A DNA stretch of 64,000 nucleotides from Syngnathus acus (GCF_901709675.1 NC_051092.1:2670491-2734490), one strand, 5' to 3'; counted from the stretch's first letter, positions 24,300 to 36,400 are shown. Program-made: numbers and translations. The notes: generated by a model not told the origin, from the letters alone.

Positions 24300-26184
24300 C
24301 ACAACTACTGTTCCATTTATTTTAAGAAGAGATTTAGTGGGGCAAATTCTTGTAACAATTGTTAAAAATAAAGCAAAACAAAATTGAAATTTGGGTAGTT
24401 TTTTCAACCAGAATCAGAAGGTGAAACTAATTTCACAAGAAATATAAATTCCAGCCACACTTGATTTGCTTTAATTGGCCAAATCTAAAATTTGAGCTTC
24501 ACACTTGTGTGTTAAAAGTCGTGGGATTTCTTGTGCTAGCTGTAACAGATGTCAGACGTCATGTCTCTAAGATCAGGCACATTTTAGGACCAAATCTGTC
24601 AAATGGAAAACATTTAGATTGCTTTTGGCATACTTGGCTAATTTAGCGGATTCTGATTAGTCAGCATTAAGAGTTGATTTGTACCTTAATACCTTCGCAT
24701 GTGGGCAAGGAGAGCATATGCACCGCCAACTGTTTATTGAATGAGACAAACAATCAAAAACTACAAAATTAGAACAATCACACCTCACACATCTATGAAT
24801 GAAAGCCAGCCACCCAACCAAAAAGTGCCGCCAAAATCAAATTTGCCTCACACTACCCGCGCCACAACTTAGACCTGCTTTTAGCCGGTCTAAGGTCTCG
24901 TCTACTTTCTGCGACCAAATTTTTAGGTGTGCCGGGCGTGTAAAATAAATAAATAAAATAGAATAAAATATCACCCAGGTGCCACAAAAACCCATACAAG
25001 AACTTCTACGAGGCAACGGTTATTGTATTCTATACTTATAGCAAAACAAAAAGAAGAAAAAAACCGATTTGAATCCAGCATGTTAGCGGATTGGCTTGCG
25101 AGACACTCTGCAAATACGGCGACCTGCTTTGCCGCTTATATCGTCACCACAAAAAGCTGATTAGTGCGAATATCTCAGAGGTTAACTTTAGGTGATGCTA
25201 TGATGGTGGTATACATTCATTTCTAATATGTTGCTCTTCAATTGTCGTTAGAAAACCTTTTAAATTTCGACAGGAAGATCAACTAGATTATACAATCAAT
25301 TTGCCTTTGTTATGTGTTGACGAAACACAATGCTACCTTTGCCCACCATTCCTTAGATTATATTACTATTTAAAAACATTCATTATTTAAAAAAAATACC
25401 TTTCCAAGTATAAAAACAGTGGCTTACTTTTTTTTTTAGTTGTGACCGATACAAAAAGCGAAGCACTGCATCAAGCTGTACATCTTCCCACCTAGAAAAA
25501 AAAAGTTTTCTGCTGATAACAGTCTAGATTTTTTATTAAATCCTGCTTAATTTGAACAGAAACACAAAATTGTACCAAATGTTTTGTGTGAGTTCCACGT
25601 GAAGCAACAAAACCAGTCACAACACGCTATGGCGGGAAATGTTGCACTTTAACAACAAACTTACAAAATAATATTAGGATGTAGTTTAACAACAAACAAT
25701 CCTACAAAATGATATACTACTTTTATACATATTTTATACATACTTTTGTTAGTTTTTTTGGGGGAGGTGTGGAAAATCTTACTAAATCGTCTCTTAGAGG
25801 ACAGACAGTATTTACACACACACACGAAAAAGAAATATTGCATATCTGGATTTATTCTTTTACACAAATGAGGCAGGAAAATGTACTCACGTTTGAAATA
25901 TTGCATGTGCAGCATAAAATTTAAATGCGTTGCTGATTTTAGGGCAGGATGGTGCAAAAAATATGACTTCAAAAACGTTTTGTATTATGAAAGATATTTT
26001 GAGACGCACACTTTTTTTGTCGGACAGCGACGGTATGTGTGATTGTGAGGCACTTGTGTGTGCCGTTGAGATGACTTCACCTAAACACTTATTTTTATTT
26101 GTGACAATTACGCTACACGTTTATTTAATGATTTTATGATGACTGCAAAATTAGATTTTAGGCTGTTATTCTTTTTTTTTTGCT

Positions 26185-26231
<47 letters not shown>

Positions 26232-28530
26232 GATATAAGCCTCAGCTGTGTGACTTTTTTAGCATGTAAAACGTTTGGTGGACACATCTTAAGCTGCTTG
26301 TACTGTTTTTTATCAATAATCAGACACGACATTTGATTGTCTATCAAGTTGTGTTGTTGTTTTTAGGTGTGTACATTGATTGACTGTTGTTGTTTTTAGG
26401 TGTGTACACTTCATTTTCTATAGACTTCTTCACATGTAAAAAAAAATTGGGAGGGAATCGTATAAGGACTTTAACACCACATTATTTAATGAGTGGACTA
26501 TTTTACAGCAGTTGAAGCTTGTATGTTGTGTTGATTTGGTTGTTGGTTGCTTGTGTGTGCTGTACGGCCACTAAAAATATTACTGATGATGACTGTAGTG
26601 TTTTTTTTTTCCTCCAAGAATTTAGCCCTAAATCATTCGAAATATTTGACCCCAATATTTGTCTGTCTGTATTGTACTGACGATTATTTTTACACTCATT
26701 TCTGGGGACGTTTATTTGCTGGATAAGTTTCCTAAAAGTGAATCTGAGACGTTCTAGTAAGAATTTAATCGGAAAACGTACGGAAAATTTGGATGCTATT
26801 TTGTATTAATAAGTTGACTATTTAACAATTTATTAAAGTGTGTTGGATGTGTGCCTTTCGCTATTTGTTACGTGTGCACTGTAAGGTTTAAATCTGGATG
26901 TTGACGGAACACTTTTGGCGATGTCTGGATTTGAAAGTTGGGTATCTATTTTTTGGGAATGGCATAAATCCTTCATGGTGCCTTGTTGGTCATTTTGTAG
27001 CCATGTGCTGGTTGGCGGTTCTGAAAATGGGAGGTGTGCGCATCTGTGGGCGTGATCACTTCTCATTCCATTTAAATGCACAGAAAAGCATCTTTTTTTT
27101 TTGGTGAAGTGGGCAAGTGGAGATTGCTACCAAAAACATGTTTGACCAACTTTTTGGGTCAGTTCCTTTTGGACGCATATCGGATCATTTCTCACCGTAC
27201 AGTTTTTAGAGTGTGCACAAAATTATCCTTGTTTCTTCAGTTTCTTGTTCATTTTAACTACCTGCTGCAAGCAAAGGTTTGTCCAAACATAATAACAACA
27301 AAAAGAGCTCGCATGAGTTTCATTTTCAGACCAGATGCCATTTTCTTAATTTCCTTGATAATAACCAAAAGTCTCTCAAGGTCTGTGGGCAGTGTACTGC
27401 CAAAACAGCGCACATAGTTTTTAAAAGTAGTTTTAAAAAAATGATGTCAGAATGAGGACGACGAGAGGCGCGCACACAGTGAAGAAGGAGAACAAAAATC
27501 CAAGCATTCGGTCTCGTCTCGTCCAAAGTACAAGACGAAAAAAAGTCTTTTTCTAGCTATTATTACTAATTGTACATTTTTAACCGGCACAAAAAATAAA
27601 TAACGTGGCTCTCTCCCCCTCTCGACATTTCTATGGAGGGACAGAGAGTGTGTGTGTGTGTGTCTGTAAGCTGTGTATTGTCACTCTTGGTCGTGACTTA
27701 TACAACACTCTTCTTTTCGCTCTCCTCTCTCTCTTTCTGTCACCCTCGCTATTTATATTTTATATACGCCTGAGCGGGAGGCCTGCACACACACAGACAC
27801 ACGCGCACGAGCAGTGGCGAACTGTGCATTTGGTAACCTTTGCCTTTACATTCCTTACCGTATGGCCACGGCCCTCAGAAACATCCATGCCATGTGCCCT
27901 GTACATATAACGTGCACTGACGTTAGCCATGGCCGCAATGTTGAGTAGATTATGAGTAGTATTAAAAATTAAAAATACATTTTAAACTTAGCGAACGACC
28001 CGGTGAGAAGGATGACTTTACCTGTGGCTTTCCAGGTCCGACTCTCTTATTGTCTTATATATTTTTATTTTTCATTTTTTATTTTTTTTAAACTCATACA
28101 GTTAGATTGATTTCTTGAGTGTATTTTATACTTTATATTCTCTATCTGTATTCCACTTCCTAATACTTCCACTTTGGCAATTTAATTATAGAAGTCATCA
28201 ATACTACACAAAATTGGAATACACAGAAGCAACTGTACCACTCACATCATCCAGTGCGGTTCAGAATCAGTATTTGTATGGGGGAAAAAAAGTAAATCAA
28301 AATGTATTATTTTATCTTCATCAACAATGATCATGGCAGACTTTGAATCGTGGACATAATTGTGCACTTCGAATGCGTCTCGACTGCATTGTGCGGTTAA
28401 GAGCAGTGTTGTAAAAGAGTGGGGGGGAAATTTGGTAGCAAAGATCTCAAGGAGAAGATTTTTATTGAAGGACCCCCAAAGAATAGCTAAAATGGCTGCT
28501 TCAAATCAAAATGGCTGACCTTGTATGCAT
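24300..28530. other. AT-rich intergenic sequence
   Basis: No gene is recognised. Contents are AT-rich unique sequence, a (GT)n tract at 26189-26229 and short GT runs near 27645. A direct repeat TTGTTTTTAGGTGTGTACA occurs at about 26357 and 26389. Open frames are short and unlike known proteins. Confidence 0.5.
26189..26229. repeat. (GT)n microsatellite
   Basis: About 20 uninterrupted TG units. Confidence 0.95.
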
Positions 28531-28534
28531 ATAT

Positions 28535-29131
28535 TGTCACGAATGAGTGGAGCAGGGCGACCAAATGCGGTTTGGACCAGGGTTTATTGAAGGGAAGGGA
28601 AGTGGGTAAACAAAGACACAGACTGGACAGAGACTCATGGCCAGCAAACAGAAGTCCACTCGGACACGGAACAGAATCTGACCGTGAGCCTCCACACAAG
28701 ACTGGGGGGAAACTGGACGAGCAGGACAAGAACACAAGGCGTGGACACAGACGGGAGATGACAGAAGACACCGACCATCACAGCGAGTAGCGCTAGGACC
28801 TACAACCGCCACCGGCTCCTATCCGCAACGCCATCGGTATCCACCCCAGCGTCGCCGGACCCGCGGCCGCCGTTGGACCTCGTGCCGGCAGCAGCCGAAC
28901 CCGCCATCATCACCCGACCCCGCGACTGCAACATGCAACTCTGCCTCCCGAATGCCGCCGATTGCGGTTCTGTTTCCCCGAATGCCGCCGATTGCGGTTC
29001 CGTCTCCCGGAATGCCGCCGATTGCGGTTCAGTCTCTATCCCGCCTGTGTCTGTGTTCGCCCACTTCCCTTCCCTTTAATAAACCCTGGTCCAAGCTGCA
29101 TTTGGTCCCCCTGCTTCACTCATTCGTGACA
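28535..29131. mobile_element. Non-autonomous DNA element with long terminal inverted repeats
   Basis: The 597-bp unit starts TGTCACGAATGAGTGGAGCA and ends with the inverse, TGCTTCACTCATTCGTGACA. The two ends align as inverted repeats for about 72 bp at high identity, including ACCAGGGTTTATTGAAGGGA against TCCCTTTAATAAACCCTGGT. The match then continues more weakly to about 105 bp. Both flanks are TATA-rich, so a target-site duplication cannot be fixed. The interior is GC-rich and carries three 30-bp tandem copies. No transposase is encoded. The superfamily is not recognised. Confidence 0.8.
28951..29040. repeat. 30-bp tandem repeat, three copies
   Basis: Units begin at 28951, 28981 and 29011, each starting AATGCCGCCGATTGCGGTTC. 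The 30-bp period preserves frame, reading NAADCGSVSx in one frame and MPPIAVxxxx in another. It lies inside the inverted-repeat element at 28535-29131. Confidence 0.9.
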
Positions 29132-30821
29132 TATATATATATAGTCATTAACTGTCACAAGTGAAATCTGCAAAATAGCGAAGACGTGAACCAGGTATCT
29201 ACGAATTCGTTTCATTCCCAAGCTGTGATGATGCAAACTGAAATATTTTGAAATTTAATGTTACCCAGCTGTCGAGTATACATGATACAACAAAATGGCC
29301 ACCAAAACAGCAAACGCTAGAGATTTTTTTGTGGGTCTACTCGCAATAGACTTGTCAACCCAATTTTATGTTGCTAAGTAAAACTAGCGAATTAAAAAAG
29401 ATGAAAACAATGTAGATGGCATTTACATTAGGATTCACCTCATCAGCCAATTTAAATCAATAATTGTGTGTCTTATGAAAGACAGAAGGGAAACAAAATA
29501 AAAAAGATGTTCCTAATTCAGTGTTGAAGAGTCATGTCGGCCATCTTGTTGCGACAAGCCGAAGGGCTGAGTAGTTTTGATAAATGGATGCAATGATGTT
29601 ACCATGACACCACTTGACTTGCTCTTCACATGTTTATTCTTTGTGCATGGTCAACTTTAAGCATTACTGCAAATTCTCCTTTTCAAGGAATATAATTATA
29701 TATTGGAAAGAATTCCGAGAAAACGCAGATGTATTATTTCCTTTGACAGTGAACATAGTTCCTGGAAAACTCCCACATGCTAGTATGTTGTAGAACCACA
29801 CTTGTTTTATGAATTCAAAGTTTTACGGAGAAGAAGCTTTACAATTGCGATGCATTGAACTAAAAAGTGTACATTTATAGTTTTTTCACTTCCCCCTTTC
29901 TCACATTCATCGAAACAAACACATTTTGTTTTATTCTGCTGTACACGAGGCTTACAAAAATGTATTTCTACTTGACAAAAAAAGTATCAAATATTTGTTT
30001 TTTTTGTTGCTGTGTGTGTGTGTTATTTTTATATTTTGAGATGCTCCACAGTAAATCTCTTATAGTAACTAAATGAAAAACAGAAAACTACATTTTGAAT
30101 TGGTAAAATATCAGAAAGCTGTTTTTTGTTCACACTGGGAGACGTTTCTAATATTTTGGCTACTTTATGTAGTGCCACAAATAAAATAGGTGTGGAATTC
30201 AAACTATAGGTAAAGATTTTTTTTCATCTTAAACAATAATAATAATGGCCACCATTATTTTCCACTCCTTTCTTAACCCTCTTGGACATGAAGCTCACCA
30301 CAACTGTGACTTTACATGGTGTGTGTGAGAAAATTTATCAGAGATGGTGTGTGCTACATTCTGTGATACTAACAGACGTGAATGTGTGTGTGTGTCAGTT
30401 ATTTCAATATACTGTTATTTCATTTTTTTTTAGGTGCATTGTGTCCTTTGCCATATGTTGCAGAAAGATCTTGAGTATTGGGAGCATCATCCCCTCCCCA
30501 CACACACACACACAAACACTCAGGTGAATGCCTTTATGATCTCGTATATAAAATGACTGATAATAATAATTGTGGAGTTGCGTAACACACACATGCTCAA
30601 AAAACCATTTTTATTTGACAGGAAATGGGTGGATATTTAAATGATTTAATTTGTAAAAAAAAATAAAATATGTATAAGAAAAAAAAACACACACACATCC
30701 TATACGACAACTTTAACAATATTTCATACACGTGGATAAAAATAGTTGAATTAAAATAATTGATTGGAAGAGTTTTTTGTAAATATTTTGTTTGACGTTT
30801 CCCAACTTCTCCCTCTTTCTC

Positions 30822-30823
<2 letters not shown>

Positions 30824-30859
<36 letters not shown>
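30824..30859. repeat. (GT)n microsatellite
   Basis: About 18 uninterrupted GT units, ending just before the acceptor-like GCTCAG at 30865-30870. Confidence 0.95.
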
Positions 30860-30863
<4 letters not shown>

Positions 30864-30870
30864 TGCTCAG

Positions 30871-30905
30871 ATGACATACAGACGTCCACCTGACACCCAG
30901 AGTAG
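30871..30905 (+). ncRNA. Candidate 35-nt exon, possible mir-129 host transcript
   Basis: The segment lies between GCGCGTGCTCAG and a consensus donor AG|GTAAGT. Its first codon is ATG, reading MTYRRPPDTQS. The upstream pyrimidine tract is interrupted by (GT)n, so acceptor quality is modest. It is weak on its own and is listed because it lies on the same strand downstream of two other exon-like segments. Confidence 0.15.
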
Positions 30906-31985
30906 GTAAGTTATGCCCCATAATCTTTTTATTTCATGTAAAAATGTGATATTCCTGTCCGAAGAGTGTATGTTGAGAACGCCCGGCAGTTGTATGTCTT
31001 TGTCGTCACTTTGCACCCGTTTGTCGTACTTTGAAAGAGAATATTACAAGCTTGACGTCGTTGGCTTAAAATGTTATGATGAAGATGATGATAGCAAATA
31101 GAAAGATAGCAGATAGATGTGTCGCTGTCCACTTCGGTGGTGCTGAAACGAGTGTCTAAAACCAGCTAAAAAAAAAAAAAAGCAAAGATGGGTTAAAATG
31201 GTTCAAAACGTATTCCTAATGTTATCATTAGATTAGATACACGTATTATGTTTTTTTAAATTTTATGTTCACTTTATTATATCTTTTTTTTTATTTTTTA
31301 AAAAGTATCACGTCTTAATTTAAGTTGCTCTGTACAGTATACACACAAAAAGATAAGGAGAATTTGTGACGTACTCCACCAATACATTATATTTTTAATG
31401 TACGGGCACGTGTGTGTTTGAGTCTGACAGTTTAAAAAGTAAATCTGAGAGATGTTTGGTTTAGTTTAGAATTGTGTGTGTGTCACACTAAGAGGTGTTG
31501 CTAATAATATGACCCTATTCTGCCCTGTATAGCTCAATACAGTAAAGTTATAACAAACATCTGAGTGTGGTCATCATGTTAAATGCTCTCAGGGAGTGTC
31601 AATCGAGGGGGGTGTACCTAATCTAGTGACTTGTGACTGTTTCGTGAGAAGGGGCTGGAAAAAATAAACAGCTCAAAGAGTCTGTGTGTGCATGTGTGAG
31701 TGACCGAGCTAAAGGACACACAAAAACTTTGAATTAAGATAGTTATTGTTCGAAGATAAACTGCTTAAAAAGTCAGTATCCAAAGTTTTCCTAGTATTGA
31801 ATTTCCACTTTTTCTGTCCTGTTTACAGCCTTTAGGACGAACCACGTGTCAAGGAGGATACTTAAAAATAATGTAAACCAAATTGTATTTGTATTTTTTG
31901 TGTGTGTAAGAGTGTGAGTGTGTTATATTCTTTCCATTTTCATATGTACTGTACATTGTGTGTAAAAGTTGCAATGTTATAAAGA

Positions 31986-31993
31986 TGACGTCA
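31986..31993. promoter_or_regulatory. Palindromic CRE (TGACGTCA)
   Basis: Perfect CREB/ATF palindrome, about 1.4 kb before the hsd17b12 start codon. Confidence 0.45.
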
Positions 31994-32175
31994 CGAGTAA
32001 TATACATTATAATGTGGCATAAGTTTATCCACTGTATGTGTGTGTGTTGAGCTTTGGTCTCGTGCACGCGCATCGGCTGGCACTTGTGATGCGTTTTGCG
32101 AGCTGACGCGCACGCACGCCGGCCGTGCGAGAACATTTTTGTAGTCTTGCATGCTTGCAGACTACGTGACAGGTT

Positions 32176-32188
32176 TCACGTGACGTCG
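32176..32188. promoter_or_regulatory. Overlapping E-box and CRE-like site
   Basis: TCACGTGAC (32176-32184), an extended USF/TFEB-type E-box, overlaps TGACGTCG (32181-32188), a one-mismatch CRE. It lies in a CpG-rich pocket about 1.25 kb upstream of hsd17b12. Confidence 0.45.
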
Positions 32189-32481
32189 TCACAGCTCATT
32201 TCGTGCCCATTTTACGTTTGGTTTTTGCGCGTGCGTGCTTGCGTGTGCGTGCCAGAAGTAATGGTATGGCGACTGCACTTGTGTGTCTGCGTGAGTAATG
32301 GGTGAGAAATTGTGCAGACGATGTGGACACGTGCATGAACACCACGTGTATATATATATATATAGGGTTTTAAAATAACATGTAAAATAAAATATATTGA
32401 CAAACGGACTGTCCCTGTGTTGTTTATTGAACTAAACTCGTATACGACTCCGACTGGCATGATGGGGGATAGGGGCGAAAG

Positions 32482-32531
32482 TCTCGCGAGAGTAGGATCA
32501 GCTGGCAGAAAGTGTTGCTGGGATTTGTAGT
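32482..32531. promoter_or_regulatory. Housekeeping-type promoter elements (TCTCGCGAGA and ZNF143 motif)
   Basis: A perfect TCTCGCGAGA palindrome is at 32482-32491. At 32516-32531, on the minus strand, is ACTACAAATCCCAGCA, which matches the ZNF143/Staf (SBS) consensus. Both elements are concentrated in TSS-proximal regions of vertebrate housekeeping genes. They lie about 0.8 kb before the hsd17b12 TATA box and could serve an alternative start or an unrecognised antisense transcript. Confidence 0.6.
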
Positions 32532-32579
32532 TTTTCTTTTCAACCGAGCGAGACTTTTGCCATGACTACAATGCTGCTA

Positions 32580-32816
32580 TGATGGATGGATGGATGGATG
32601 GATGGATGGATGAAAGAGTGAATGAATGAATGGATGGATGGATGAAAGAATGAATGAATGAATGAATGAATGATGGATGGATGATGAATGAATGAATGAA
32701 TGGATGATTATGGAGGGATGAGGGAGGGATGGAGGGAAAGATAGATAGATAGATAGATAGATGGATGGATGGATGGATGATGAATGAATGAATGGATGAT
32801 TATGGAGGGATGGAGG

Positions 32817-32884
<68 letters not shown>
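32580..32884. repeat. Compound GATG/AATG/GATA microsatellite
   Basis: About 300 bp of (GGAT)n, (GAAT)n and (GATA)n blocks, the last with some 17 GATA units. It separates the 32.5-kb promoter elements from the hsd17b12 promoter. Confidence 0.95.
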
Positions 32885-32885
<1 letters not shown>

Positions 32886-33028
32886 GTTTCTATGCAGTTG
32901 ACGAGCGGATACCTGAAATAACCAAGTGAGTGACTCACGTCCGAGTCGTCATGCGATAACGTCACGACCGACTTGTCGCGCGGCTAATCGGTGCTACCCC
33001 CCCATGACGCCGCGGCTTGCATTTCCGA

Positions 33029-33431
33029 CCAATGAGATGCACCTTTCATTCATAAAGTGGCGTGGGCACTCTGGCTGGGTTTCATAATGCACCCTGATGC
33101 CGACAAACCTGTTCGGCCCCGACAGCCAATGGCGACACTTCTCAGATTCCCTTGGATCCGCTTGCTTCACAGAGCAGAAGCCAATGGGAGGCGAGGAGGG
33201 CCTTGAAAGGCGTTGCGTGTGGCCAATAGAAGCCGAGGTAGGCGGGGCGTGGTCAAATCAGGCTCGGCAAGTGTTGAGGGGGGAGGAAGTGAAGGAGCGT
33301 GATGCTACAACCTCCTTATAAAGCCTCTCTCACGTCCTGCCGTGGAAATTAGAAATTTCAGCCTTACAATTGAGGTCTCTTTCACTCGGTTACTCGCACG
33401 CACACTTTTGGACTCGAACACCACCGACGCC
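33029..33431 (+). promoter_or_regulatory. hsd17b12: hsd17b12 promoter and 5' UTR
   Basis: Four forward CCAAT boxes (33029, 33126, 33181, 33223) precede a TATA box TATAAA at 33317-33322. This predicts initiation near 33345-33350 and a 5' UTR of about 85 nt. Four CCAAT boxes with TATA point to NF-Y-driven transcription; NF-Y often cooperates with SREBP on lipid genes, but no clear SREBP site was identified. Confidence 0.65.
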
Positions 33432-36400
33432 ATGACGTGGACAGACGCTGGGGACATGCTCCGTAGGGCCGAGACGCCTCTCTTCTGGGTCGGCGCCTTC
33501 ACGGTGGCCTCGCTGCTTCTGTGGCTCCTCTACCGGCTCTTGTCCGGCTTTAGGGTGTGGGTGCTGGGCAACGGGCAGCTGATCTCCCCCCGGCTGGGCA
33601 AGTGGGCAGGTGAGTGCCCCCCTTCTCCTCCCTTACTTCACCTCCACACACACTACTTAAAAGTGAAACCAGGTGTGCCCAAACTTCACTTTTGGCGCAT
33701 TATTTTTTATTTTTTGGGGGGGGGCTGCTAGTTTTTTTTGTAAGCTCAATCAAGGTTGTTGCGGTGGTTGCATAACTGGCGCAGGTAAGCAGTTGATTGC
33801 ATGACAAGATGACGGCCATGAGGTTCAATTGAGTGTGACTACATTTTGATTTCCCTACTTTTTTTTTTGGGTGTTCGGCTATGGCGCACTTTTGATCCAT
33901 CCTCACAAGCCACATGGTCCTATTTTGAATGGGTGACCTACATTTAGATGCCTTAAAAAAATATATTTATATTGTCCATATTTCGGAATAGGTTGAACCT
34001 TAGATGGATATTTTTGCGTGTTTGGTTGTTTTTTTTTGCAAAGGTAGACTCGTTGGAATCTCCCCTGCCAGGGTTTGACCCACTTTTGCATGGACGAAAA
34101 ATACTGCGCAGTGTGCCAGTAACACCCCACCGCCCCCCTCCATTTATCGTGACGAAATCCTAATGTGCTAAAAAATAAGGTAGATTGATGAATGGTGCCT
34201 TTAGGGATGACTAATGCGCATTTCTACTCCCCCCTCCCCTTCCATGTCACAGATTTTGCGCACACACGTACCCGGTGCCCATCGATGAGTCATGCACTCG
34301 TTCACCGCTTAGTCATCCTTTGACCATCTCGGAATAGTCGCCACACACCCTTTGCACCCGTCTTTTTGTCGCATTGAGAAATCCAACTGCACTTGAACGC
34401 ATCTCCTTCATTGATTTATGAAATCATACCTTCATTAAATTAGATTCCTTCCGAGTTATGCATTGTTATAAAAGTATACGTGAAAGTGATTCACGTGTAA
34501 TTTTAAATAGTTCTGCGAATGATCTCCGTGAAATAACACTGAGTTAAAAATGAGCCCAGAATTTGGTCTGAAGTTGGTGCACTTTTACAATGTGAACAGC
34601 TCTACTTTTTTTTTTTTTTAATCAATTAAGTGGACTACAAGTGTTCATCATATTATCTTGCACTGGATGGTATTTCAAATCAAATTGCAACGTGAACCCC
34701 CAAAATATCTGCTTCAGTTCCCATTCAGATTGCATTGTACTGACTTTGTTGAATGTGGCCCAAAACCACAACATCCAGGTTCAGATTACTTGCAATGGAC
34801 GCATAAGAGGAACAAAGTTCACTTTTCTTTTTTTAAGAAACCTACCTTGTTTACCTCAAACCAACACAATAATTGATTTAGTTCAGTTTGCTTTCACATT
34901 GCAAATGTGAATAGGCTATTCTCTTTCTGATCCTATTTGTGTTGATATTGCACATCTTTGAGACTATTTCCAGAGGTGATCTTCATTCTGTTTCACCCCA
35001 GTTGGCATCTAAAATTGTTTTTAATGTGGATAGTGAATCAGAATCAGATGCGGTTTCAAACCAATGTGAAAGCAAAAAGTCCTTTTTTTCCCCCCCACAT
35101 TGTCATTCAAACCTAGATCCAGTTCTCTTGCTGGTCTCTTTAGTTCGATGCTGCCCCCCCCCCCTTTTTTTGCTGTATGTAGTAATGTGGAAGAAAAATG
35201 CTGACGATGCATTCTTGAACTGCAAGTGGGAAAACCCCATTAAAAATTGGAGTCTTGTATATCGGTGTTCGTCATGGTCGTCTTCTGTCTTTTTTTTTTT
35301 TTGTGAGGATGTCGACCCCCTTTTCCAAACACCACTCCCATTGTCGCATGGAGACGTTGCAGCCCAGACGGGAAGTGCGCTTGATAAAGCCTTACGGGCT
35401 GCAACGAGTGCTCTCGCCCGGGCTGGTCGGACCAGATACGCGAGTCGGGCCTGTTGATTTGCTGAGTGGTGTGATTTGTCCCTGTGTTCTGTTGTCCTAA
35501 ACATAAAGAGCACCCTTATCTTCAGTGGAAAAAGTCCCCAGTAGGACTTTTACAATTGAATAGTTTAGATTTTTCTCGTGCTTGCAGGTGGTGTCAAGGT
35601 ATGAGCCGATTCTCAGAATTTAGTCTCTCAGGCGAAGGCAAGGCTGTCTAAAGTATAATTGCAGATTCGAACAATGCCACAGTTAAAGCACCCTAATTAT
35701 GGTTTTAAAGGAATGATTGAAATTCTTGTAATTGTTGGATTTGAAAGGTACAACACTTGAAATGAAATCCTAGTGAGGTAAAATGTCAAAATGTAGATTT
35801 TAATAATTCCTTGAAATGTTACTTTAAGTACTCAATCACAGTGTTTGTAGGAATAGTCCCCCCCCCCCCCACACACACATAGTAGTGATTGGTTTTACAC
35901 GGTACGACAAAAATATAAAACAGACTTGGGTAAAAATGCAGATTTGTCATTTCAACTGCTGAACCTTTTTTTTTTCTTTTTTTTTTAAATCAAAGTTTAT
36001 AAGAAAGGGTGAGCATCTATGTTTGACAGACTTGTGTTTTGCAACATGTTGCACAATGGAGACTCCAAATGCCAATCTTGGTGGGAATGTGGCTGTGAAA
36101 CTGCATTCCCATCTTGGAGCTCTTCACAGTCTCCTTGAAGTTCATCCATGCAATTTGTTACTTAGCGTCAGCGTCACGGGCTGAATTCCGCAGGCACAAG
36201 AAACAACGTGTGCTTAAATCGGTACAATGTGTGACGTCAGTTACGAGAACGCGTGAGCTTCTTGAAGTTTACAAGGCAGGGGGCGGCGGCGTGTGCTGGT
36301 CCAACTGGTTTGTCAGCACGTGCTCAGTCCGTTAGGCTTAAGTCTGATAACTAGGGGAAGTTAACAGAAATCACTGGAAATCTTTGGGAAGATTTACATT

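Larger units (their letters stand above)
29140..32480. other. AT-rich intergenic sequence before hsd17b12
   Basis: No gene is recognised. It contains (GT)n tracts at 30013-30023 and 30824-30859, a CRE at 31986 and a GC-rich CpG-containing pocket at 32060-32300. The only exon-like segment is at 30871-30905. Confidence 0.5.

Noticed and set aside
28873-29079. Open frame with repeated NAADCGSVS units
   Set aside because: It lies wholly inside the inverted-repeat element, and the openness follows from a 30-bp tandem repeat.
35255-35500. Possible alternative coding exon of hsd17b12
   Set aside because: No convincing acceptor and donor, and no match to hsd17b12 sequence. Kept only as a compositional observation.
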